Assembly: GCA_947586255.1 (NCBI GenBank)
Contig: CANPXP010000027.1
Coordinates: forward strand, 1 to 37,146
Length of the DNA: 37,146 bases
Origin: an uncultured Lachnospiraceae bacterium
GTDB lineage: Bacteria; Bacillota; Clostridia; Lachnospirales; Lachnospiraceae
Direction: 5' to 3'
Shown: piece after piece, positions 31,666 through 37,146 of the stretch
Numbering within the stretch: the first letter of the stretch is position 1
Layout of the letters: each line of letters opens with the position of its first letter
Notes under the pieces: model-generated
What the model was told of the DNA's origin: nothing
The model's input: the letters and a program-made list of their open reading frames with translations, nothing else
Database searches by the model: none
Translations under genes and position numbers: made by a program

Positions 31666-31716
31666 AGAAAAATCCTCCTGCTTATACTGATAAATGTATA
31701 TGCAGGAGGATTTTCT
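31666..31716 (-). promoter_or_regulatory. hairpin covering the spoIVA ribosome binding site
   Basis: On the minus strand AGAAAATCCTCCTGC (31702-31716) pairs with GCAGGAGGATTTTTCT (31666-31681) with a single bulged base and a 20-base loop. The 3' arm contains the spoIVA AGGAGG site and ends at the base before the ATG. It may end the upstream lactonase transcript and, in read-through RNA, hide the binding site. A start of transcription in the loop would avoid this; no convincing sigma-E promoter is seen there. Confidence 0.6.
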
Positions 31717-31726
31717 TCTATTCTGC

Positions 31727-32788
31727 TCAGTCCTCGATTTTATGGAAAATAATGCAGTTCGGCTGGTTGACCGGGATCTCCCTGCCATTCATGACAAGCA
31801 GCCCCTTCTTCAGATCAACGGTGAAAAACGTCATCGTGTTGGACTCCTGATTCAGGGACACCAGATGCCTGTTGTCCGGGAAAAGATTGACGTCCTTCGG
31901 ATAATCTCCGCTGATCGGGAGACAGAGTATCTTTTCCAGCATACCCGTCTTCTGATCGATCTTATAGATGACGGCGCTGTTATCCCCGGCGTTGGAACTC
32001 ACCATATACTTGAAATCTTCCGAAATATTCAGCGCGCTCGCGGCGGAACCGCCCGCGTGATAGTCATTCAGTGTGGAGATCGTCTGGATTTTCTCAAACT
32101 CCGGATTGCCGTTCTCCTCCACATATGTATACACGTCGATATAATTCTTCAGCTCGTGGACGATGTACAGAAATTTGCCGTCCTTGGAAAATTTCATATG
32201 CCGCGGCGCCGACTCCTGCTCGCTCCGAATCATATCGATAGGCTTCAGCTTGCCGTTGACATGATCCAGCCGGTAGACGTTGACATGATCCAGCCCCAAA
32301 TCCGCGGCGCACAGATAATGATTGTCGCGCGTCATCTTCACGCAGTTGACATGGGGCCTGAAATTGCGCTCCGCGATACTCCCCAATCCTTTGTGGTAGA
32401 TCTCGTCCGTGATCTCCCCGACGCCTCCGTCCTCACGCAGACGAAGCACGGTAATCTTGCCGTCGTGATAGCCGCCCACGAACAGGAATTTGTCCTCATA
32501 ATCCGTGGAGAGATAGCAGCCGCGCATACCGTTGATCGTTCCCTCGTTGATGACCTCCAGATCGCCGCCCGGCAGAATCTTGTACGCCTCCACACCGAAA
32601 TCCGTGATCGAATACAGATATTTACCATTGTGAGAGATCGTAATATAAGAAGAGTTGGTAATCTTGACCTGATTCTTCTCCGTCATCCTGCCGTTTTTCA
32701 TATCCACATCATAGATCTTGATACCGTAAGTCTCTTCCTTCCCTACCGTATAGGTAGAAACATATGCAACATATTTTCCCTGACTCAT
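31727..32788 (-). CDS. lactonase-family seven-bladed beta-propeller (6-phosphogluconolactonase-like)
   Basis: A 353-residue protein built of repeated propeller blades, seen in SSYITISHNGKYLYSIT, STDYEDKFLFVGGY, VKMTRDNHYLCAADLG, MKFSKDGKFLYIVHE and ALNISEDFKYMVSSNAG. This is the PF10282 lactonase family that includes YbhE-type 6-phosphogluconolactonase. PHVNCVKM and ESAPRHMKF hold the conserved His and Arg. I prefer the ATG at 32788 because homologues start near GKYVAYVSTYT; 32809 is possible. It has its own promoter (32824-32852). No other pentose-phosphate gene is near, so the substrate is uncertain. Confidence 0.8.
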   Translation of the reverse strand: MSQGKYVAYVSTYTVGKEETYGIKIYDVDMKNGRMTEKNQVKITNSSYITISHNGKYLYSITDFGVEAYKILPGGDLEVINEGTINGMRGCYLSTDYEDKFLFVGGYHDGKITVLRLREDGGVGEITDEIYHKGLGSIAERNFRPHVNCVKMTRDNHYLCAADLGLDHVNVYRLDHVNGKLKPIDMIRSEQESAPRHMKFSKDGKFLYIVHELKNYIDVYTYVEENGNPEFEKIQTISTLNDYHAGGSAASALNISEDFKYMVSSNAGDNSAVIYKIDQKTGMLEKILCLPISGDYPKDVNLFPDNRHLVSLNQESNTMTFFTVDLKKGLLVMNGREIPVNQPNCIIFHKIED

Positions 32789-32823
32789 ACACCAGCCCAT
32801 GCCTTTCATGCTTTATGGAGTCT

Positions 32824-32852
32824 ATTTTACCATAGTTCCACGGCTTTGTTAA
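32824..32852 (-). promoter_or_regulatory. promoter of the lactonase-like gene
   Basis: Minus strand TTAACA (32847-32852; 5 of 6), 17 bases, TAAAAT (32824-32829; 5 of 6), about 35 bases before the start codon. Confidence 0.65.
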
Positions 32853-32879
32853 CCGTTTTCAAAAAAATGAGCACACGCT

Positions 32880-33371
32880 TTAATAATTCTGAAATGCCGT
32901 ATTCAGCGCGTAGGCGACATCATTTTCCGCCATGACATAAAAGATGACGTCGCCCCTGCTCTCGATCAGCACCGTCTCCGCGCTTACGCACACCCACTTA
33001 TCCGGATTCGCGCTCTCCTGAAGCTTCTGCTTCACCGCATCGACGCTGTCCGCATCAACCCGAAGGAGCACGCACTGATATGCGATCGACGACATCATCG
33101 GCATAGAGACGATCGCCTCCGTATACTCAATCTCATCCGTACCGAGAATGGACATCTCCATATCGTCAGTCAGCGCGATGGTCTCAAAATTGGCCAGCCC
33201 CTGCCTGAAATCATCCGACAGATCCGCCTTTTCATAGATACCGCTCATAATATCGGTAAGACTGTCCCCAAGTTCCGCCTCCTGCTGGCCGCCGCACGCC
33301 GTAACCAGACACGCCGCAGCAAGAACCACAACCAGTGCCGCGCATATTTTCATCCGCGCCCGTTTTGCCAT
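32880..33371 (-). CDS. DUF4358-type lipoprotein
   Basis: A 163-residue exported lipoprotein. The signal peptide (MKICAALVVVLAAACLVTAC) ends in a lipobox LVTAC, so Cys should be lipidated. The mature part carries LTDIMSGIYEKADLSDDF, the EIEYTEAIVSMPMMSS block and VLLRVDADSVDAVKQKL, an arrangement typical of DUF4358 proteins of Clostridia, whose function is not known. I chose the ATG at 33371, six bases after AAAGG. An alternative at 33395 lies next to a run of nine G (33399-33407). It follows the YkgJ-type gene closely on the same strand. Confidence 0.78.
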   Translation of the reverse strand: MAKRARMKICAALVVVLAAACLVTACGGQQEAELGDSLTDIMSGIYEKADLSDDFRQGLANFETIALTDDMEMSILGTDEIEYTEAIVSMPMMSSIAYQCVLLRVDADSVDAVKQKLQESANPDKWVCVSAETVLIESRGDVIFYVMAENDVAYALNTAFQNY

Positions 33372-33418
33372 TTCATACCTTTCCGCTCTTTTCATATGCC
33401 CCCCCCCTTGTTTTCCAT

Positions 33419-34042
33419 TTACCCATGCAGAAATTCCTGCCGTCTGCTTTCAAACTGACCGTAAAAATCCTGCCCTGCATCATACGGTGTCTGATAAAAC
33501 GTCTTCAGAAAAATAACATTTGTCTTCTGCGTATACGCATCCGATTTCTGCTCCATGATACGCCCTTTCGTATCCTGCCGTAAATCGTGCCACTCTGTCA
33601 GAAAACGCTCGTATGCCGGAAGTTCTGCGATATCCAGCCACTTTCTGACCTTGATTTTGGCTCTGTTTCCAACCTTGCAGGCGTCCTCCAGCAGGAAGTA
33701 TCTGAGCCCGTTCTCATCATAATTTCTGCCCAGCGGGAAAAGCCTGCACAGACCCGGCCTGTATAAGTGGATCCGACACCTGCCCGCTCCGTCCAGAAAA
33801 CCGCAGGCATCCGTGTCCTCCTGCATCTTCAGCGACGGCAGAATCAGCCCCTCTTCCACATGCAGGCTAATCTTGTCCTGCATAAGCTGTGAAAAGTTCT
33901 GTCCCGTGGCGGTCTGCAGCATGTAGATATCATAGGGATCGAGCACGATGGAATCTCCCATGCCCCGGCAGCATTCGCTGCATCCCGCACAGTCGCCGCA
34001 GCCAAGCCTCGCCATACCGTTGGCGTCCATCAAAGTCTGCAT
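33419..34042 (-). CDS. YkgJ-family cysteine cluster protein
   Basis: A 207-residue protein of the zinc/iron-chelating CxxCxxCC family. The N-terminal cluster is CGDCAGCSECCRGMGDSI and a second set follows in DACGFLDGAGRCRIHLYRP and LCRLFPLG, giving about eight Cys in the usual pattern. The binding role is known only in outline for the family and no enzyme activity is established. The site before the ATG at 34042 is weak. A promoter lies at 34112-34140. The C-terminal half (about 115-207) is basic and aromatic. Confidence 0.85.
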   Translation of the reverse strand: MQTLMDANGMARLGCGDCAGCSECCRGMGDSIVLDPYDIYMLQTATGQNFSQLMQDKISLHVEEGLILPSLKMQEDTDACGFLDGAGRCRIHLYRPGLCRLFPLGRNYDENGLRYFLLEDACKVGNRAKIKVRKWLDIAELPAYERFLTEWHDLRQDTKGRIMEQKSDAYTQKTNVIFLKTFYQTPYDAGQDFYGQFESRRQEFLHG

Positions 34043-34111
34043 CTTCGTATACCCACATCTTTTCGTGATGACTGCTCATATAATAGATCATACCTGTTCC
34101 GCATGGATATT

Positions 34112-34140
34112 ATTATACCGAAAACAAAAGACAACATCAA
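34112..34140 (-). promoter_or_regulatory. promoter of the YkgJ-type gene
   Basis: Minus strand TTGATG (34135-34140), 17 bases, TATAAT (34112-34117). The leader is about 65 bases. Confidence 0.6.
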
Positions 34141-34265
34141 TAACAGATTTAGAAAGAAATATCAGACATTTACGCGAGTCTCTGCAGTTTCTCGCTGTGC
34201 TCAGAGACCACCTTTTTCAGGATGTCGACATCATCCTGCAGGGCATCGATCGCCTCAACGCCTGC

Positions 34266-34871
34266 CTAATATCTCTTATATGTCGACAGATAACATGCCT
34301 CTATATTCTGCAGTCTGGGCAGAATATCATTCTCCTGTGTCAGCTCGATTCTCTTCAGGCGGTCATTGACAGGCTGCAGCTTGTGGTCCATCATAATCGA
34401 CATGGACAGCAGCAGGTCAGGTTTTAATTCATTCTGTACTGTGTCACGCATGGACTGCATCAACTCAGGCTTCAGCTCATTCTGCATCATGTCACGCATG
34501 GACTGCATCAACTCAGGCTTCAGCTCATTCTGCATCATGTCGCGCATGGACTGCATCAACTCAGGCTTCAGCTCATTCTGCATCATGTCGCGCATGGACT
34601 GCGTCAACTCAGGCTTCAGCTCATTCTGCATCATGTCGCGCATGGACTGCGTCAAATCTGGCATCAGTTCGCCCTGTACAATGTCATGCACAGACTGTAT
34701 CAAATCCGGCATCAGTTCGTCCTGTACAATGTCATGCACAGACTGCGTCAAATCCGGTGTCAGCTCCTCCTTTATAGATTGTGTCAAGTCTGCCTTCAAA
34801 TCCTTCCGCATCGTGTCCGTCATGGACTGCATCATGTCTGAAATAGCATTTAATAATTCGTGATCCAACAT
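34266..34871 (-). CDS. 16-residue-repeat helical protein, truncated by an in-frame TAG
   Basis: A 201-residue hydrophilic helical protein. After an N-terminal helix (1-35), eight 16-residue units fill residues 36-163; the consensus is ELKPELMQSMRDMMQN with a Pro at position four of every unit. A coiled-coil part follows (about 164-190, RLKRIELTQENDILPRLQNIE). The frame stops at TAG (34266-34268), but the same frame stays open for 31 more codons, encoding VEAIDALQDDVDILKKVV and SEHSEKLQRLA before TAA at 34170-34172. That heptad-rich end looks like the true C-terminus, so the TAG is probably a recent nonsense mutation. AAAGGAGG is just before the ATG. Function unknown. Confidence 0.75.
   Translation of the reverse strand: MLDHELLNAISDMMQSMTDTMRKDLKADLTQSIKEELTPDLTQSVHDIVQDELMPDLIQSVHDIVQGELMPDLTQSMRDMMQNELKPELTQSMRDMMQNELKPELMQSMRDMMQNELKPELMQSMRDMMQNELKPELMQSMRDTVQNELKPDLLLSMSIMMDHKLQPVNDRLKRIELTQENDILPRLQNIEACYLSTYKRY
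34383..34766 (-). repeat. eight tandem 48-bp repeats within a coding gene
   Basis: The array is exactly 8 x 48 bp and in frame. The four middle units (about 34431-34622) are nearly identical in DNA, differing at a few bases such as TGTCACGC/TGTCGCGC and TGCATC/TGCGTC. The outer units are more diverged, the usual picture for an array that grows and shrinks from the middle. Confidence 0.85.
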
Positions 34872-34895
34872 CACAACCTCCTTTCTGTGGACTTG

Positions 34896-34904
34896 ATTAT
34901 AGCA
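34896..34904 (-). promoter_or_regulatory. extended -10 promoter of the repeat-protein gene
   Basis: Minus strand TGCTATAAT (34896-34904) is a perfect TATAAT with the TGn extension. No good -35 is seen, which is normal for extended -10 promoters. It lies 24 bases before the ATG. The remaining gap up to the UXS stop (35071) shows nothing convincing. Confidence 0.6.
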
Positions 34905-35071
34905 TGATGACTGCGATAAAGTACAGATGAATTTTTTGTGCTTCAAACCGCCCGTATAACAATTGCACAACACAATATCTTGTGGTTCGCAATGCAATTT
35001 GTCTTTTTCATATCCCGTATATTGATCCGATTTTGCGATTATCAATATTTCGTTCATCATTTTTCTACATG

Positions 35072-36028
35072 CTATTCTTTAGATTCCGCTGCCAACACGC
35101 CTTCAAAATATCGGATCGTGGGCACAAGCCCATCCTCGAGAGAAATTGTCGGCTCCCAATTCAGTTCCTTCTTGGCCAGATCGATAACCGGTTTCCGCTG
35201 CAGGGGATCATCCTGCGGCAGCGGCTTATGTACAATCTTTGATCTGGATCCCGTCAGCTTCAGCACCAGTTCCGCCAACTCCAGCATAGTGAATTCCCCG
35301 GGATTCCCCAGATTAACCGGCCCTGTAAATTCCTCCCTGCTCTCCATCATACGGATCATCCCATCTACCAGGTCGTCCACATAGCAGAAACTTCTGGTCT
35401 GCTGTCCGTCTCCATAGATGGTGATGTCTTCGCCCCGCAGTGCCTGCACGATGAAGTTGGACACTACCCGCCCGTCGTCCGGCCGCATCCGGGGACCGTA
35501 CGTATTAAAAATGCGCACAATTTTGATATCCACGCCATCCTGTCTGTGATAATCGAAAAAGAGTGTTTCCGCCATCCGCTTCCCCTCATCATAGCAGGAA
35601 CGGATACCGTCCGGGTTCACATGCCCCCAATAGCTCTCCGGCTGCGGATGGATCTCCGGATCGCCATAGACCTCGCTGGTGCTGGCCTGTAAGACTCTGA
35701 CCTTGCAGTGCCTGGCCAGATCGAGAACATTGATCGCCCCCATCACGCCGGTCTTTGCGGTCTTCACCGGATCAAACTGATAGTGTGGCGGACTTGCGGG
35801 GCATGCCAGGTTATATATCTGATCGCACTCCACATAGATCGGCTCAATCACATCGTGACGAAAAAATTCAAAATCCAGGTTCCCCATCAGGCGGCGGATA
35901 TTCTCCTTACGTCCGGTGAACAGGTTGTCCAGGCAGATGACCTCATTGCCCTGTTCCAATAGCTTCTCACACAGATGGGATCCGATAAAGCCGGCTCCGC
36001 CGGTAACCAGAATTCTCTTATGCGACAT
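35072..36028 (-). CDS. UDP-glucuronate decarboxylase (UDP-xylose synthase), SDR family
   Basis: A 318-residue extended short-chain dehydrogenase. The NAD loop is [13 protein letters not shown] (residues 6-18), the active site is YDEGKRMAE (Tyr-x3-Lys), and [10 protein letters not shown] and [19 protein letters not shown] are characteristic of UDP-xylose synthases. It turns UDP-glucuronate into UDP-xylose for surface polysaccharide. GGAGGAG lies 10-12 bases before the ATG. No glycan cluster is present next to it. A small reading frame (36032-36115) ends five bases upstream. Confidence 0.92.
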   Translation of the reverse strand: MSHKRILVTGGAGFIGSHLCEKLLEQGNEVICLDNLFTGRKENIRRLMGNLDFEFFRHDVIEPIYVECDQIYNLACPASPPHYQFDPVKTAKTGVMGAINVLDLARHCKVRVLQASTSEVYGDPEIHPQPESYWGHVNPDGIRSCYDEGKRMAETLFFDYHRQDGVDIKIVRIFNTYGPRMRPDDGRVVSNFIVQALRGEDITIYGDGQQTRSFCYVDDLVDGMIRMMESREEFTGPVNLGNPGEFTMLELAELVLKLTGSRSKIVHKPLPQDDPLQRKPVIDLAKKELNWEPTISLEDGLVPTIRYFEGVLAAESKE

Positions 36029-36031
36029 GTT

Positions 36032-36115
36032 TCATCTCTCCTCCGTATTCTTCATAATTGCCAAAGTCTCCGCCCGAAAATCCTCATTACGGATTCGCAG
36101 CACCGACAAAAACAT
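36032..36115 (-). CDS. possible 27-residue leader reading frame upstream of UXS
   Basis: An ATG at 36115, four bases after AGGAG, opens a frame MFLSVLRIRNEDF...KNTEER that ends in TGA five bases before the UXS start. The AGGAG is in the 3' arm of the hairpin at 36112-36163. It could be a coupled leader peptide or chance. No homology is recognised. Confidence 0.25.
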   Translation of the reverse strand: MFLSVLRIRNEDFRAETLAIMKNTEER

Positions 36116-36163
36116 AAAACTCCTGATATAAAGCCGTCACTTTCACACTTTATATCAGGAGTT
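36112..36163 (-). terminator. terminator of the Rpn-type gene, perfect 16-bp stem
   Basis: AACTCCTGATATAAAG (36118-36133) and CTTTATATCAGGAGTT (36148-36163) are perfect complements with a 14-base loop. On the minus strand the stem is followed by TTTTATGTTTTT. It lies 36 bases after the nuclease stop and before the UXS gene. Confidence 0.8.
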
Positions 36164-36198
36164 CTGATTTCATATGGATGTCCGTTTGCGGAATTGAT

Positions 36199-37110
36199 TT
36201 ACCAGTATTTCCGCACTGTTGCGATCGCCTCATCTTCGCTCATACCGCGCTGGACAGACAACTGCCTTGCTGCCATTTCTACAGTACCTTGCATTTCTTT
36301 TACCGTTTGCACGATTCCACAGATGAGACCTTCTTCTCTACCCTTTTCCATGCCTTCTGCAAAACTTTCCTCAAGTTCCACCCTATGATCCGCTTGGTCT
36401 GCGTAGTACGACATGTATTCCACCATCAGTCTTGGATCCATCTTCGCTGTTTTCACTGCTTTCACCAACTTTCTCGTATACGCGTCCTTCGCTTTCCCTT
36501 CCGCCAGATACTTCAGGAAATTTCCAAGTTCCGGCGTGACGTCGTCCATCTCCGAATAAGGGTTCAGAAAAATCTTCACCGCCCCGTCGCCGAGCACAAG
36601 CGCCGTATCCTCCCTGCACCGATTCTCAAAGGTATAGAGGTGCCTGCCCTTATGGAAAATATCCTCCAGGCAGATGAAGATCACAAAACTCTTGTTCAGT
36701 CCGCAGTAGTCCAATCCCCTACTCAAAAGGTTCACGTCGATCAGGTTCTGATAGTACCGGCTCCTCTGGGGCAGGTCCGCGGCGTGCGCCGCCTGCATCT
36801 CCACGTTATAAACGGTTGCTTCCTCATCCTTCACATAGATATCCAGCCGGATGCCCTTGGCGTCCTTCTTTACCTCGATGGTCTTCTCACCTTCCAGGTA
36901 CTCGATGCGCTCGATCTCCACATCCAAGATAATTTCCAGAAGCCGCTTGCACAGTTCCCTGTCCTGCATCACCTTATAGAAGATGAAGCGATCCGCCAGC
37001 GTCAGTTTCTTGAAGGCCTTCAGCGCCGCGTTCTCTCCGCCGTCCTGTCTGCCCTTATTATATGACGCCCCAGAAGTTTTTGCAATGTTTTTTCGTTTGT
37101 TTTTCGCCAA
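36199..37110 (-). CDS. Rpn / PD-(D/E)XK nuclease family protein
   Basis: A 303-residue protein of the Rpn recombination-promoting nuclease / PD-(D/E)XK transposase family (PF12784-like). The catalytic block is RLDIYVKD followed by YNVEMQ, giving the D...E-x-Q pair of this fold. LPQRSRYYQNLIDVNLL and an Ile/Phe-rich strand follow, and the C-terminus has the EGMEKGREEGL repeat common to these proteins. I read the start as TTG at 37110, five bases after GAGAGG; the next in-frame ATG is about 47 residues later, inside the domain. In known species such proteins cut DNA and promote RecA-independent recombination. The window ends 36 bases upstream, so the promoter may be missing. Confidence 0.85.
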   Translation of the reverse strand: MAKNKRKNIAKTSGASYNKGRQDGGENAALKAFKKLTLADRFIFYKVMQDRELCKRLLEIILDVEIERIEYLEGEKTIEVKKDAKGIRLDIYVKDEEATVYNVEMQAAHAADLPQRSRYYQNLIDVNLLSRGLDYCGLNKSFVIFICLEDIFHKGRHLYTFENRCREDTALVLGDGAVKIFLNPYSEMDDVTPELGNFLKYLAEGKAKDAYTRKLVKAVKTAKMDPRLMVEYMSYYADQADHRVELEESFAEGMEKGREEGLICGIVQTVKEMQGTVEMAARQLSVQRGMSEDEAIATVRKYW

Positions 37111-37146
37111 TCTTTCCTCTCTTTCCGCATGGGAGAAGAGATACTG

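Noticed and set aside
34383..34766. Regular repeats that could suggest a CRISPR array
   Set aside because: The units follow each other without spacers, the period is exactly 48 bases and in frame, and no cas gene is present.
36199..37110. An intact insertion sequence around the Rpn/PD-(D/E)XK gene
   Set aside because: Homologues are sometimes labelled transposase, but no terminal inverted repeats or target duplication are seen; the hairpin at 36112-36163 is a terminator.

Overview
The window looks like a piece of chromosome from an anaerobic, endospore-forming Clostridia, most likely a Lachnospiraceae-type gut bacterium. The reasons are two sporulation genes (spoIVA and a spoVAF-like gerA-family gene) plus a cotJC remnant, an anaerobic NrdD/NrdG ribonucleotide reductase, AGGAGG-type ribosome binding sites throughout, and a GC-rich core interrupted by an AT-rich accessory stretch. 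Nearly every gene lies on the minus strand. The exceptions are one small membrane protein gene (6618-7094) and the cotJC remnant.

Region 1 (1 to about 8550) is AT-rich and accessory. It holds toxin-antitoxin parts and their broken copies: a UPF0175 gene at 35-307 with a remnant at 7113-7169, and a RelB/DinJ-PIN pair at 5634-6421 with a remnant at 425-581. It also holds an orphan MNT nucleotidyltransferase, a deoxyinosine/uracil-DNA-glycosylase-family gene co-transcribed with the PIN toxin, a GC-rich frameshifted cotJC remnant, and a large GT-C-like membrane protein. Its centrepiece is a six-gene operon (592-4025, minus). This encodes an ExbB/TolQ-type proton channel subunit, an ExbD/TolR-type partner with its membrane Asp, two further proteins with ExbD-like extracytoplasmic domains, an OB-fold exported protein and a tiny membrane protein. 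No outer membrane or TonB is expected in such a host, so this is the best candidate for an undescribed system.

Region 2 (8567-16424) is a tight minus-strand run: a GH1 beta-glucosidase fused to a class I mannose-6-phosphate isomerase, a membrane EAL protein with a degenerate GGDEF domain, an alpha/beta-hydrolase esterase, the KtrB/KtrA potassium uptake pair and thiamine pyrophosphokinase. Region 3 (16432-21291) holds spoVAF and the nrdD-nrdG-dut operon, which has a good promoter and two NrdR boxes. A terminator-like hairpin between dut and spoVAF contains a forespore-type promoter and the spoVAF ribosome binding site.

Region 4 (21315-29545) holds aminotransferase, WYL regulator and HAD nucleotidase genes. 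It also holds a nucleoside-salvage operon: purine nucleoside phosphorylase, cytidine deaminase, MTA/SAH-deaminase-like amidohydrolase, membrane MutS-like ATPase, RNase HI and a 58-residue membrane protein. Region 5 (29615-37110) holds mscL with a zinc ribbon, spoIVA behind a hairpin that covers its ribosome binding site, a lactonase-family propeller, a DUF4358-type lipoprotein, a YkgJ-type cysteine-cluster protein, a 16-residue-repeat coiled-coil protein cut short by an in-frame TAG, a UDP-glucuronate decarboxylase and an Rpn/PD-(D/E)XK nuclease started by TTG.

No rRNA, tRNA, CRISPR array, integrase or intact insertion sequence was seen. No gap longer than about 300 bases lacks a gene or a recognisable remnant.
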